This document shows, one piece after another, positions 48,993 to 58,475 of a DNA stretch of 64,000 nucleotides. Position numbers and translations under genes: made by a program. The stretch covers positions 1-64,000 of the forward strand of contig NZ_BLPF01000005.1 of assembly GCF_011764425.1 (NCBI RefSeq), given 5' to 3'. The number at the start of each line of letters is the position of its first letter. Position 1 is the first letter of the stretch. This stretch comes from Phytohabitans houttuyneae (GTDB lineage Bacteria; Actinomycetota; Actinomycetes; Mycobacteriales; Micromonosporaceae). The notes below the pieces were generated by a model, which was not told where the DNA came from, ran no database searches, and saw only the letters and a program-made list of their open reading frames with translations.

Positions 48993-50177
48993 ATGCGAGC
49001 AGTCACCTGGCAGGGGCGGCGCGACGTGAGCGTCGACACCGTGCCCGACCCCAAGCTCCAGGAACCCACCGACGCAATCATTCGCGTCACCTCGACCGGC
49101 ATCTGCGGCTCCGACCTGCACCTCTACGAGGTGATGGGCCCGTTCATGGGCAAGGGGGACATCCTGGGGCACGAGCCGATGGGGGTCGTGGAGGAGGTCG
49201 GCCCGGAGGTGCGCACGATCGCGCCCGGTGACCGCGTGGTGATCCCGTTCCAGATCGCCTGCGGGTACTGCTTCATGTGCACGCGAGGCCTGCAGACCCA
49301 GTGCGAGACCACCCAGGTGCGGGAGAGCGGGATGGGCGCCGCGCTGTTCGGCTACACGAAGCTGTACGGCGAGGTGCCCGGCGGCCAAGCGGAGTTCCTG
49401 CGCGTGCCGCAGGCGCAGTACGGCCCGATCAAGGTGCCGCAGGGCCCGCCGGACGACCGCTTCGTCTACCTCTCCGACGTGCTGCCCACCGCGTGGCAAG
49501 CGGTCGAGTACGCCAACATCCCCGACGGCGGCAGCGTCGTCGTGCTGGGCCTCGGCCCGATCGGCGACATGTCCGCGCGGGTGGCCGCCCACCGCGGCGC
49601 CGGCCGCGTGATCGGCGTCGACCTGGTGCCGGAACGGCTGGCCCGCGCCCGCGCCCTCGGCGTCGAGGTGATCGACCTGCGCGAGACCGACGACCTGGCC
49701 GGCGAGATCCGGGACCGCACCGAGGGCCGCGGCCCCGACTCGGTCATCGACGCGGTGGGCATGGAGGCGCACGGCTCCACCGCCGCGAAGCTGGCCCAGC
49801 AGATGGCCGCCCTCCTGCCCGACGCGGTTGCCGCCAAGATGATGCAGAAGGCCGGCGTAGACCGCCTCACCGCCCTGTACTCCGCGATCGACATCGTCCG
49901 CCGCGGCGGGACCATCTCACTCATCGGCGTGTACGGCGGCGCCGCCGACCCCATGCCGATGCTCACGCTCTTCGACAAGCAGATCCAGCTCCGCATGGGC
50001 CAGGCCAACGTCAAACGGTGGGTCGACGACATCGTGCCGCTGCTCGCCGGCGACGACGACCCGCTCGGCGTGGACACCTTCGCCACCCACAGGCTGCCGC
50101 TGGCCGAGGCGCCGCGCGCGTACGACCTCTTCCAGAAGAAGCAGGACGGCGCCGTGAAGGTCCTCCTCCGCCCGTAG
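48993..50177 (+). CDS. Zinc-dependent alcohol dehydrogenase
   Basis: A 394-residue medium-chain dehydrogenase. Catalytic-zinc motif STGICGSDLHLYE with GHEPMG near residues 35-62. Structural-zinc loop CGYCFMCTRGLQTQC (four cysteines) near 90. Nucleotide fold VVVLGLGPIGDMSARVAAHR near 185 followed by an acidic VIGVDL, which favours NAD over NADP. It resembles the glutathione-independent formaldehyde dehydrogenase / threonine-dehydrogenase-like branch, but the substrate cannot be set from sequence. ATG 48993 follows the LigD-polymerase gene by 29 bases, so the GDPD, polymerase and ADH genes may share a transcript. Confidence 0.87.
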   Translation: MRAVTWQGRRDVSVDTVPDPKLQEPTDAIIRVTSTGICGSDLHLYEVMGPFMGKGDILGHEPMGVVEEVGPEVRTIAPGDRVVIPFQIACGYCFMCTRGLQTQCETTQVRESGMGAALFGYTKLYGEVPGGQAEFLRVPQAQYGPIKVPQGPPDDRFVYLSDVLPTAWQAVEYANIPDGGSVVVLGLGPIGDMSARVAAHRGAGRVIGVDLVPERLARARALGVEVIDLRETDDLAGEIRDRTEGRGPDSVIDAVGMEAHGSTAAKLAQQMAALLPDAVAAKMMQKAGVDRLTALYSAIDIVRRGGTISLIGVYGGAADPMPMLTLFDKQIQLRMGQANVKRWVDDIVPLLAGDDDPLGVDTFATHRLPLAEAPRAYDLFQKKQDGAVKVLLRP

Positions 50178-50578
50178 GTCCCTTGCGCTTGTGGGCCATT
50201 GGTTGGGTCCTGATATGCCCCGGTCCGCGCCAGCTGCGGACCGCATGCTCCCGCGGGCACCGCTCCGGTCGGCGGCTCGCAAGCGCTCGCCGAGATCCCC
50301 GACCTCCGCTGCCGGGCCCGCGGTGCCAGCCCAGAGCCCGCTGAGGCCTGAATCGGCGGCTGCGTCGAGTCGCGGCCTCGACCGCCCCCACGCGCGTCCG
50401 CTGCACGGCGGTGGCCCCGAAGCGGCCGGACCTGTGGCGCCGCACCATCCCGGCTAGCTCCGGCCGCACCGGCCGGCACCGCCTCAGCCGCCGGTGACCG
50501 AGCCCTCAACAAATGAACTACCACCCCGCATCGAGCTGGGCGCATTGCCGCGCCCAGCTCGATAGCCTCCCGCAGCCT
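50178..50578. other. 401-base gene-free interval containing repeat C3
   Basis: Lies between the converging ADH and ABC permease genes. It contains an inverted family C repeat (50219-50321). The remaining 50322-50578 has no recognisable gene or hairpin terminator. Confidence 0.55.
50219..50321 (-). repeat. Interspersed repeat family C, copy C3 (inverted)
   Basis: The reverse complement matches C1 and C2: GCGGACCGCATGCTCCCGCG, GGCGGCTCGC and CTCCGCTGCCGGG correspond block by block. It begins about 40 bases after the ADH stop codon. Confidence 0.78.
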
Positions 50579-51355
50579 CTACACGGACTTCTGGTAGGCG
50601 CGGAACGTGCGAGTCGAGAGCCACACCATCGCGGCCGCCAGCGCCAGCAACGCCCCGCCGCGGGTGAGGACCGCGGGCCAGTCGGGGTCGGCGGAGAGCG
50701 CGTCGCGGCCGGCGCGCACCGCCCAGTCGACCGGGTTGGCCTTGGCGATGGCCTGCATCCAGCCGGGCATCAGGTCTGCGGCCATGAAGGCCGAGGACAG
50801 GAACGTCAGCGGCAGCAGCAGGAACGTGTTGATGCCGATGATGGACTCGCGCTGGCGTACCAGCATGCCGATCGTGTTGGAGAAGGCGCTGAAGACCGTG
50901 CCCAGCAGGACCGACGCGACGACCAGCAGCGCCACGCCGGCCACGCCGCCCGGGTAGTGGGCACCGGCCAGCCAGCCGAGCAGGACGATGACAACCGACT
51001 GGATGGTGGTGCTCACGGCCTGCTCGACGACGTTGGCGTTCATGATGGCGGCGCGGCTGACCGGTGTGGTGAGAAAGCGGTTGAGCGTGCCCCGCTCGAT
51101 CTCCTCCATCGTGCCCATGCCGGCCCACATGTTCGACGAGACGGCGCTCATCACGACCACGCCGGGCACCAGGTAGTCCAAATAGGACGACGTGCCGAAG
51201 CCGGGCAGCTCGACCACCTTGCGGAACAGGCTGCCGAAGAGGAACAGCCAGATGACCGGCTGTACCAGCGTGATGACGAGGAAGGCCGGCTGGCGCACGA
51301 ACGCCTGCAGCCGCCGGTGCGTCATCCACATCGTGTCCGCGGCGAGGGCGCTCAT
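50579..51355 (-). CDS. ABC-2 type exporter permease (DrrB-like)
   Basis: A 258-residue permease with six hydrophobic spans and the ABC-2 signature near residue 85 (MEEIERGTLNRFLTTPVSRA). The N-terminal half has QPAFLVITLVQPVIWLFLFG and the C-terminal half LLLPLTFLSSAFMAADLMPG, typical of the daunorubicin-resistance permease group. Its ATG overlaps the stop of the ATPase gene by four bases. Together they form a two-component exporter of unknown substrate, probably a lipid or antibiotic-like compound. Confidence 0.87.
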   Translation of the reverse strand: MSALAADTMWMTHRRLQAFVRQPAFLVITLVQPVIWLFLFGSLFRKVVELPGFGTSSYLDYLVPGVVVMSAVSSNMWAGMGTMEEIERGTLNRFLTTPVSRAAIMNANVVEQAVSTTIQSVVIVLLGWLAGAHYPGGVAGVALLVVASVLLGTVFSAFSNTIGMLVRQRESIIGINTFLLLPLTFLSSAFMAADLMPGWMQAIAKANPVDWAVRAGRDALSADPDWPAVLTRGGALLALAAAMVWLSTRTFRAYQKSV

Positions 51356-52341
51356 GCCACACCCCCGTCGACCTCGGCGAAGCGGCGGCCGGCGTAGCGC
51401 AGGTACACGTCGTCGAGCGACGGGCGGGCCACCGTCACGGCCGCCACCCGCACGCCCACGCCGCCCAGCGCGGCGAGTGTGGCGGGCACCGACGAGGCGC
51501 CGTCGTCGGCGCGGGCGCTCAGGCGCCGTCCGTCCACTGTGACCTCCCGGACGCCGGGGACGCCGCCGACCGCGGCGCGGGCGCGGTCTTCGCTGCCGGC
51601 CTCGCTCAGCTCCACGTGTACGGCGTCGCCGCGCAGCTCGCCCTTCAGGTCGTCGGGCGCGCCCTCCACCACGACGCGACCACCGTCCACTATGGCCAGC
51701 CGGTCGGCGAGACGGTCGGCCTCCTCCAGGTAATGCGTGGTCAGGACGATCGTGAGCCCTTCGTCACCCGCCAGCCGCGCGATCTCCTCCCACATCGCCG
51801 CGCGCGCTTCCGGATCCAGGCCGGTGGTGGGCTCGTCCAGGAAGAGCACGCGCGGGCGGTGCACCAACCCGAGCGCGACGTCGAGGCGGCGCTGCATGCC
51901 GCCGGAGTACGTGCGGACCGGACGCCGCGCCGCGTCGACGAGGTCGAACCGCTCCAGCAGCTCGGCCACCCGCCCCGTGAGCGCCGTGCCGCGCATCCCG
52001 TAGAGGCGGCCTTGCAGCAGCAGGTTGTCACGACCGCTCGCGGCGGGGTCGGCGCCGGAGCGCTGGGACACGGTGCCGATCTCACGCCGTACCCGATCGG
52101 GGTGGCGGAGGACGTCGTGCCCGGCCACCCGCGCGGTGCCGGCGGTGGGGCGGGCCAGGGTGGTCAGGATCTTGACCGTGGTGGTCTTGCCGGCCCCGTT
52201 GGGGCCGAGCAGGCCGAAGACCTCGCCCGGCCGCACGGCCAGCGACAGGCCGTCGAGGGCGCGGACACCCTTCGGGTACGTCTTCACGAGCTTGTCTGCC
52301 TCGACGGCGAGCGCCGCCGGGGCGGTGGTGGATGTCTCCAC
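51352..52341 (-). CDS. ABC exporter ATP-binding protein (DrrA-like)
   Basis: A 329-residue ATPase: Walker A LLGPNGAGKTTTVKILTTL near residue 50, Q-loop TVSQRSGADPAASGRDN, signature YSGGMQRRLDVALGL near 147, Walker B RVLFLDEPTTGLDPEARAAM, and the H-loop LTTHYLEEADRLADRL. The C-terminal DUF4162-type extension (residues 235-325) is usual for DrrA. GTG 52341 is chosen because GGAGGAGAGA lies immediately upstream; the frame stays open further. Operon with the permease gene. The PadR gene upstream on the same strand is a likely regulator. Confidence 0.9.
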   Translation of the reverse strand: METSTTAPAALAVEADKLVKTYPKGVRALDGLSLAVRPGEVFGLLGPNGAGKTTTVKILTTLARPTAGTARVAGHDVLRHPDRVRREIGTVSQRSGADPAASGRDNLLLQGRLYGMRGTALTGRVAELLERFDLVDAARRPVRTYSGGMQRRLDVALGLVHRPRVLFLDEPTTGLDPEARAAMWEEIARLAGDEGLTIVLTTHYLEEADRLADRLAIVDGGRVVVEGAPDDLKGELRGDAVHVELSEAGSEDRARAAVGGVPGVREVTVDGRRLSARADDGASSVPATLAALGGVGVRVAAVTVARPSLDDVYLRYAGRRFAEVDGGVA

Positions 52342-52456
52342 TCTCTCCTCCGGTGTGATGGCTGAACCATCCCGTGGAGAAGCGCTCCCGACTATCCTTG
52401 CCAGTGCCATCTCGGGCGTCGGGCGCGCGCTTCGCCGCGGGCCGGTTCGAGGTCAA

Positions 52457-52491
52457 GGCCCCGGCGTGGTGTTGCAGCACCCGCCGGGGCC
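52457..52491 (-). terminator. Hairpin terminator after padR
   Basis: A perfect 10-bp stem (GGCCCCGGCG / CGCCGGGGCC) with a 15-base loop that can pair further starts nine bases after the padR stop. It separates padR from the exporter genes, without a U-tract. Confidence 0.5.
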
Positions 52492-52499
52492 GCTCTCAT

Positions 52500-53174
52500 T
52501 CAGGAGTCCGGGTCGCCGTCCTCCTCGTCCTTGGGGTGGCTGCCCAGCTTGGCCAGCTCGGTGATGCTCTCCGGGACCTGCCCTGTGGCGTGCCACTCGC
52601 GCCACGCGTCGACGCCGGTGAGCGTGCCCTCGCGGATCTCCTGGAGCAGCCCGCGGATCCACTCGATCTCGGCCCCGACCATCGCCATGTGGTATTCCAT
52701 CTCGATCAGGAACACCCGGGGCAGGCCCTGCGCCAGGCCGCCGAGCGCCACCCGGCCCTCGGCGAGCTCGGCGTCGAGGATGCGCAGCCGCTGCTCCAGC
52801 AGCTCGACCACCTCGTCGGGCGGGAGCACGCCGATCTCGGCGAGCGCCGCCTCGAAGCGCGGAAACTCCCGCTCAGGCACGCCGACCAGCTCGCGGAGCC
52901 AGTCGCGCACCTCGGCGAGGCCGGCCGGGGTGATCGCGTAGACCGTGCGCTCGGGCCGGCGTCCCTCGCGGGTGGTGCCGGTGGCCTCGACGAAGCCGTG
53001 CTTTTCAAGGTTTTGCATCACGGTGTAGAGCGAGCCCCACTTGATCTTGATGCTGTGGTCCTTGCCGCGGGCGCGGAGGACCGAGGCCAGCTCGTACGGA
53101 TGCATGGGGCGCTCGACCAGCGAATTGAGCACGGTGAGGGCCAGCAGGTTGCTCACCTTGCGCCTCGTCGCCAC
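52500..53174 (-). CDS. PadR-family transcriptional regulator
   Basis: A 224-residue regulator with the PadR winged HTH (RRKVSNLLALTVLNSLVERP, MHPYELASVLRARGKDHSIK, IKWGSLYTVMQNLEKHGFVE) and a long C-terminal Vir_act_alpha_C-type helical dimerisation domain from about residue 95. I start at GTG 53174, which has GAGGGGG at good spacing. A 17-bp-arm palindrome lies immediately upstream (53202-53239). PadR proteins commonly repress adjacent drug-exporter genes, and the DrrAB-like pair lies just downstream. Confidence 0.88.
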   Translation of the reverse strand: MATRRKVSNLLALTVLNSLVERPMHPYELASVLRARGKDHSIKIKWGSLYTVMQNLEKHGFVEATGTTREGRRPERTVYAITPAGLAEVRDWLRELVGVPEREFPRFEAALAEIGVLPPDEVVELLEQRLRILDAELAEGRVALGGLAQGLPRVFLIEMEYHMAMVGAEIEWIRGLLQEIREGTLTGVDAWREWHATGQVPESITELAKLGSHPKDEEDGDPDS

Positions 53175-53201
53175 GCGATCGCACCCCCTCCCGTGCCGCA
53201 C

Positions 53202-53239
53202 TCGTCCCCGTATACTCGCCGACGAGTATACGGGGACGA
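53202..53239. promoter_or_regulatory. Long perfect palindrome upstream of padR (operator)
   Basis: TCGTCCCCGTATACTCG (53202-53218) pairs perfectly with CGAGTATACGGGGACGA (53223-53239) across CCGA. It is 27 bases upstream of the padR start and includes TATAC elements usable as a -10, which fits an autorepressor site. Confidence 0.65.
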
Positions 53240-53254
53240 TCAGCTGGCACACAA

Positions 53255-53287
53255 GAGGGGCGCCCCCGGGTCGCGGGGACGCCCCTC
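53255..53287 (-). terminator. Hairpin terminator between the 53308 gene and padR
   Basis: Stem GAGGGGCG / CGCCCCTC extended by inner CCCC/GGGG pairs. It begins about 20 bases past the stop of the 53308-53907 gene. It has a weak U-tract on the minus strand (CTCTTGTG). Confidence 0.55.
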
Positions 53288-53307
53288 CCTGTGGGGACGC
53301 GGGAGCG

Positions 53308-53907
53308 TCAGGCTTTGCTGAAAGCGTCTTCGAACCGCTGGCGCAGATCGCGCATCTGGTCCTCGTCGAGGAGCTCCTTGAGCGCCTCCTCCTGGTACGG
53401 CGCCGGGATCAGCGAGCGGACCCGGTCCTGGAAGCCCATGCCGGGCTCGACGACCTCGATCTTCATGGGCTCGGTGAGCTGTACCGCCATCGGGCCGGAG
53501 AGCTTCTGCGCGAAGTCCCAGGCCCGGCCCTTCTCGACGATCGCGCACAGGTGGTACGCGTACACGGTGCGCACCTCGGCGACCGTCTTCGCCTCGGCCG
53601 GCTCGAAGCCGAGCGTCCTGACGGCGCACAGCGTCGGGCCCTTGACCGCGTTGGTGTCGCCGATGCTGTGGTGGCCGTGCTGGTGGTGGTCGTTCGGTGT
53701 GGACTGCTCCAGCACCACGGCGATCCGGTCGGCGAGCTGGTTCTGGACCGTCGGCGGGCGGGACGCGCCGCCCGTACCGACCCGCAGCAGCACCGCCACC
53801 GCGGCGGCGATGAGCACCACCGCCCCGACCACGATCCACCTGGCGCGGCCGCGGCGGCGCGGGGGCGGGGCGAGCGGATCCGGCGCGGCGGTGAGGTCGG
53901 TGGTCAT
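53308..53907 (-). CDS. Hypothetical single-span membrane protein
   Basis: A 199-residue protein with no recognised family. It has a short cytoplasmic Pro/Arg-rich N-terminus (LAPPPRRRGRARW), one span near residues 25-42 (IVVGAVVLIAAAVAVLL) and an extracytoplasmic domain. That domain carries a histidine cluster (NDHHQHGHHSIGD), two cysteines (PTLCAVRT and YHLCAIVE) that could form a disulfide, and a charged C-terminal helix (YQEEALKELLDEDQMRDLRQ). ATG 53907 is used. The histidine cluster hints at metal binding, but this is speculation. Confidence 0.68.
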   Translation of the reverse strand: MTTDLTAAPDPLAPPPRRRGRARWIVVGAVVLIAAAVAVLLRVGTGGASRPPTVQNQLADRIAVVLEQSTPNDHHQHGHHSIGDTNAVKGPTLCAVRTLGFEPAEAKTVAEVRTVYAYHLCAIVEKGRAWDFAQKLSGPMAVQLTEPMKIEVVEPGMGFQDRVRSLIPAPYQEEALKELLDEDQMRDLRQRFEDAFSKA

Positions 53908-54004
53908 GTCGACACCGTCCAATCTGGAGGAACCTAGCGGGCGGCCCCGCACCACACCGCGCGGGGCCACCCCATCAGGAGAGGTACATATTCATCAGTG
54001 ATCG

Positions 54005-55461
<1,457 letters not shown>

Positions 55462-55558
55462 TTACCGTACGGGTATGTTGCGCGGATGTGAAGACCCCGC
55501 GTCGAACTCGGTTCACCGCATTTCGAAAAATCGACAAAGATCGATGCAGGACGTCGTG

Positions 55559-55879
55559 CTAGCGGCGCAGGAGGGCCTTGCCCGGCAGGCCGGCGGCGCG
55601 AAGGCGGCGGTCCACGCCGTGCGTGGGGCGGTGCACGACCACCGAGACGGACCGGTCGCCCGCCACGTCACAGCCGGCGACCAAGGCACCCACGCCGAGC
55701 GGGTCGACCCGGCCGGCCTCGCGCAGATCGACGACGAGACGGCGCGAGCGGACCCGGAGCAGCGCGTGCAGGAGCGCGCGCCGCAGCTGCGCCGTGGCGG
55801 CCTCACTGACATTGCCGCGCACCTGCACGACCATGCTGCCGTTGCTCGCCACCCGGGTGCGGACCAAGGCTCCGACCAC
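55559..55879 (-). CDS. STAS-domain protein (anti-sigma-factor-antagonist-like)
   Basis: A 106-residue STAS domain: MVVQVRGNVSEAATAQLRRA, LLHALLRVRSRRLVVDLREA, then GRVDPLGVGALVAGCDVAGD. The usual phosphorylatable serine region DxSxxxxxG reads DPLGVG here, so the canonical serine is replaced. It may therefore not be switched by a standard anti-sigma kinase. GTG 55879 is chosen because GGAGGG lies seven bases upstream; the frame is open to 55936. No partner kinase is adjacent. Confidence 0.72.
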   Translation of the reverse strand: MVGALVRTRVASNGSMVVQVRGNVSEAATAQLRRALLHALLRVRSRRLVVDLREAGRVDPLGVGALVAGCDVAGDRSVSVVVHRPTHGVDRRLRAAGLPGKALLRR

Positions 55880-56044
55880 GCCGTGCCCTCCGTTATCGCC
55901 TAGCCACACGGTAATGCGACGGGATTTCACACGCACATCGGCGAACGGTCACCGTCCGGCAACGATCACCCCAATCCGAAAGTGTCGTACCCCCGCAGGA
56001 CCATCGGACGGTCGAGGAAAAAACGAAGGTCAAGGGAGAGCACA

Positions 56045-56398
56045 ATGATCGGCCGTCTGTCCTCAGTGGTCCTGGACTGCCCGGATCCGCACGCGTTGGC
56101 GGAGTTCTACTCGGAGCTGCTCGGCCTGCCGATCACCCGGGTCGACGGCGACTGGGTCGACATCAGCGACGGCACGACCACGCTGAGCTTCCAGCAGGCG
56201 CCCGACCACATCCCGCCACGCTGGCCGGACCCGGCGTTTCCCCAGCAGTTCCACCTCGACATCACGGTGGACGACATCGACGACGCCGAGCCGCGGGCGC
56301 TGGCCTTGGGCGCGCGCGTGCTGCCGATGGACGAGGAGAAGGTCAGCTTCCGCGTCTACGCCGACCCCGCCGGCCACCCGTTCTGCCTCTGCTGGTGA
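56045..56398 (+). CDS. VOC-family protein (glyoxalase/bleomycin-resistance fold)
   Basis: A 117-residue single-domain VOC protein: SSVVLDCPDPHALAEFYSEL, WVDISDGTTTLSFQQAP, FHLDITVDDIDDAEPRALAL, ending FRVYADPAGHPFCLCW. It resembles glyoxalase_6-type proteins common in actinobacteria, of unknown substrate. The metal-site histidine in FHLDI and the CLCW end are present. ATG 56045 has AAGGGAGAG upstream. Repeat B2 begins 22 bases after its stop codon. Confidence 0.85.
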   Translation: MIGRLSSVVLDCPDPHALAEFYSELLGLPITRVDGDWVDISDGTTTLSFQQAPDHIPPRWPDPAFPQQFHLDITVDDIDDAEPRALALGARVLPMDEEKVSFRVYADPAGHPFCLCW

Positions 56399-56419
56399 TT
56401 TTTATCGATTGGAGAATTT

Positions 56420-56482
56420 GAGCTACCGCGATGTCCGCGGTGGTCCGGACCGTTGCTCCCGCGGCCTCACCCTCCGCGGTCG
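56420..56482 (+). repeat. Interspersed repeat family B, copy B2
   Basis: Contains ACCGCG-ATGTC-CGCGGT, GGTCCGGACC, CCGTTGCTCCCGCGGCCTCA and CCTCCGCGGTCGC, almost identical to B1 and B3. It lies just downstream of the VOC gene. Confidence 0.8.
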
Positions 56483-57230
56483 CACGGCCCCAAACCCCTG
56501 CTCCAGGGGCCGCGGTTAGCGCTATCCGGCGGTCGTCGTTGAAAGCACGGCGGCCCACGGTCCGCGGTCTGCCAGCTAACCCGTTGCGTGCCGGCTCCGC
56601 AGAGTGTGCCGAGGGTTTGGTGCCGTGACTCCGCGTCGCCGCCTGCCTCGGCCGTCCAGGCAGTGGCGCCCCGCGTCTGCCGCACCCGACTGGCGCATCA
56701 GCGGTCACCACGACGAGCCCGAGCGCCTGTGCTGAGGTTGGGCGGTTCAGCATGTGAGGCGCGGAGGGTGAAGGCCGCGGCAGCGCTCCGCACACCGTCG
56801 CCTTGAGCCCGGCAGTAGTGGCCCAGCGGCCAACCAGCGACCTTGGACACTGCCGTCCCCGACTTCGCCGAAGCCCTGCGGTCAAGCCCGCGCTGCGGGG
56901 AGTGTCCCTGTGGGCTTGTAAGGGCGCGAGGCGTGGTCCTCCACAGGTCTCGGCTGGAGGGGCGTGGTGCGCAGCATGGCGTGAGACATCGACGCAGCGT
57001 CGTTGTGTTGAGTTGCTTGTTGCGCCCTTGGATAGGCGCTCACCGCGGATGGAGCTGCCGAACCCGCAGTGCACGCCTCACCTCCTGGTTCCCGTTGCTG
57101 CTTCGGCCGCCGGTCGGCGCGACGGGCTGGGGACGATCAATGGGGGCAAGCCCAGCTGGGTGGCCTCCCGCAGCCCACTCCACGCAGGAGTCCGCGCCCC
57201 GCTGGGGATCGTAAGTGCCGGGGTTGGTTG

Positions 57231-57286
57231 TGCGACCGCGGAGGGTGAGGTGGCAGGAGCAACGAGTCCGGACCACCGCGGACCTC
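57231..57286 (-). repeat. Interspersed repeat family B, copy B4 (inverted, diverged)
   Basis: Reads CGACCGCGGAGGGTGAGG, AGGAGCAACGAGTCCGGACC, ACCGCGGAC, which is the reverse complement of family B with several substitutions. Confidence 0.7.
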
Positions 57287-57343
57287 GGAGGGTGCGGTGG
57301 CGGTCCGAGCGCGGGCCGTGCGCGGGGACTGGGGATTAGGGGG

Positions 57344-57374
57344 TTGCGCCCGATATGAGCGGCACACATATAGT
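57344..57374 (+). promoter_or_regulatory. Promoter of the CBM2-like membrane protein gene
   Basis: TATAGT (57369-57374) as -10 and TTGCGC (57344-57349) as a weak -35 with a 19-base spacer. The GTG start at 57381 is six bases after the -10, predicting a leaderless message. Confidence 0.45.
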
Positions 57375-57380
57375 CGCGGC

Positions 57381-58391
57381 GTGACGGCTGATCCCAGGGG
57401 CACGCACGAGGCGGTCGAGGCGCCCATCCCGCGCCAGCGTGACGCCGGCGTGATGGGATACGTCGCTGAGCTGCAGCAGTTCGACGACAGCATGACCGCG
57501 ACGGCCGATGAGCGGGGGCCGGACAGCGAGCCGGCGGCGGACACGGCCGCGCAGGGGCGTCCTGCCGTGCCCAACCGCGCGCCACGGCCGCGGCGCGCGT
57601 CCGCGGCGGGTCGGACGCAGGCCGTGGCGGGCGGGGAGGCGGCGGAGCCGTCGCGTGGCTCGGGCGGCGGGCGGGGGCCCGAAAGGCACGGATCGCCGCG
57701 GACCGGGGCGGCGTCGGGCGTACCGAAAAAGGAAGGGCGACCGCCGTGGACCCGCACGGAGGTGGGTCTTGCGGTCGCGTTCGTGGTGGTGGCCGTCGTG
57801 GCCATCCTCGGCGGAGGTTATGCCGTCCTGACGGCCAACCGGCCGCCGACCGGTGAGGTGCAGCTGCCGTTGCCGCCGGTGGAGGCCGCGGGGGAGCAGG
57901 ACCCGCCGGTGACGGCCGAGCCCACGCCGGACGCGCCGCGGGCCAGCGGTCCGGGCCAGGGGCCGTCGCCGAGCGCGGCGCCGGGCGGCGGTGCTGATCC
58001 GTCCACTGCGGACAGTGCGGCGCCGGGCGGCGGCGCGTCGCCGACGGTCGGGGCGTCACCGGCGGCGGCCGACCTCTTCGCGCGCTACTCGCGTGCCGAA
58101 AACACCGGGCTGCTCGGGCTGACGGGCTACCGCGGCGAAGTCACCATCTCAAACCGCGGCCTTGGCGCGGCCGACGGCTGGACGGTCACGCTGAGCCTGC
58201 CCGCCGGGCAGAAGGTGGACGGTGTGGTGGGTGCGGACGCGCGGCAGGCGGGCGAGCTGGTCACGTTCACGCCGCTGGCCGGGCGCGGCGAGGTGGCGGT
58301 GGGCGGGTCGGTGTCGTTCACGTTCGACGTGCCGGGGTTGCTGGCCGGCGAGCCCACCGGATGTGCGATCAACGGGCGCCCCTGCGAGTAG
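57381..58391 (+). CDS. Membrane-anchored protein with a C-terminal CBM2-like domain
   Basis: A 336-residue protein. The cytoplasmic N-terminus (1-125) is disordered and rich in Arg/Gly/Pro. One span near 133-152 (LAVAFVVVAVVAILGGGYAV) is followed by a Pro/Gly/Ser/Thr linker to about 235. A C-terminal beta-sandwich then resembles family 2 carbohydrate-binding modules (YRGEVTISNRGLGAADGWTV, VTLSLPAGQKVDGVVGAD, and the final PTGCAINGRPCE with a terminal cysteine pair). No catalytic domain is present, so it probably displays a polysaccharide-binding domain outside the cell. GTG 57381 is chosen because the -10 lies directly upstream. Confidence 0.75.
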   Translation: MTADPRGTHEAVEAPIPRQRDAGVMGYVAELQQFDDSMTATADERGPDSEPAADTAAQGRPAVPNRAPRPRRASAAGRTQAVAGGEAAEPSRGSGGGRGPERHGSPRTGAASGVPKKEGRPPWTRTEVGLAVAFVVVAVVAILGGGYAVLTANRPPTGEVQLPLPPVEAAGEQDPPVTAEPTPDAPRASGPGQGPSPSAAPGGGADPSTADSAAPGGGASPTVGASPAAADLFARYSRAENTGLLGLTGYRGEVTISNRGLGAADGWTVTLSLPAGQKVDGVVGADARQAGELVTFTPLAGRGEVAVGGSVSFTFDVPGLLAGEPTGCAINGRPCE

Positions 58392-58401
58392 TTAGCTTCC
58401 T

Positions 58402-58447
58402 GTTCATCCCGCGCCTACGCGCAGGTTCATCCCGCGCCCACGCGCAG
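58402..58447 (+). repeat. 23-bp tandem direct repeat upstream of the tandem GDPD gene
   Basis: GTTCATCCCGCGCCTACGCG followed by CAG, then the same 23 bases with one change (T to C). It lies between the CBM2-like stop codon and the GDPD start. Confidence 0.7.
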
Positions 58448-58475
58448 GCTGCCCCGCTTCGCGACGATCACGCGC

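Larger units (their letters stand above)
56399..57380. other. 0.98-kb gene-free interval flanked by inverted B repeats
   Basis: No credible gene. The interval begins with repeat B2 (56420-56482, plus) and ends with an inverted partial B copy (57231-57286), then the promoter of the CBM2-like gene. Bases 56483-57230 contain unrelated sequence in which I find no coding pattern. Confidence 0.55.

Noticed and set aside
52375-52395. Second CebR-like box (AGAAGCGCTCCC) near the exporter ATPase gene
   Set aside because: Only the right half matches the consensus well; several mismatches on the left and no carbohydrate gene follows.
56343-57339. Open frames on both strands between the VOC and CBM2-like genes
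   Set aside because: They translate repeat B sequence and lack gene-like codon bias or ribosome-binding sites.
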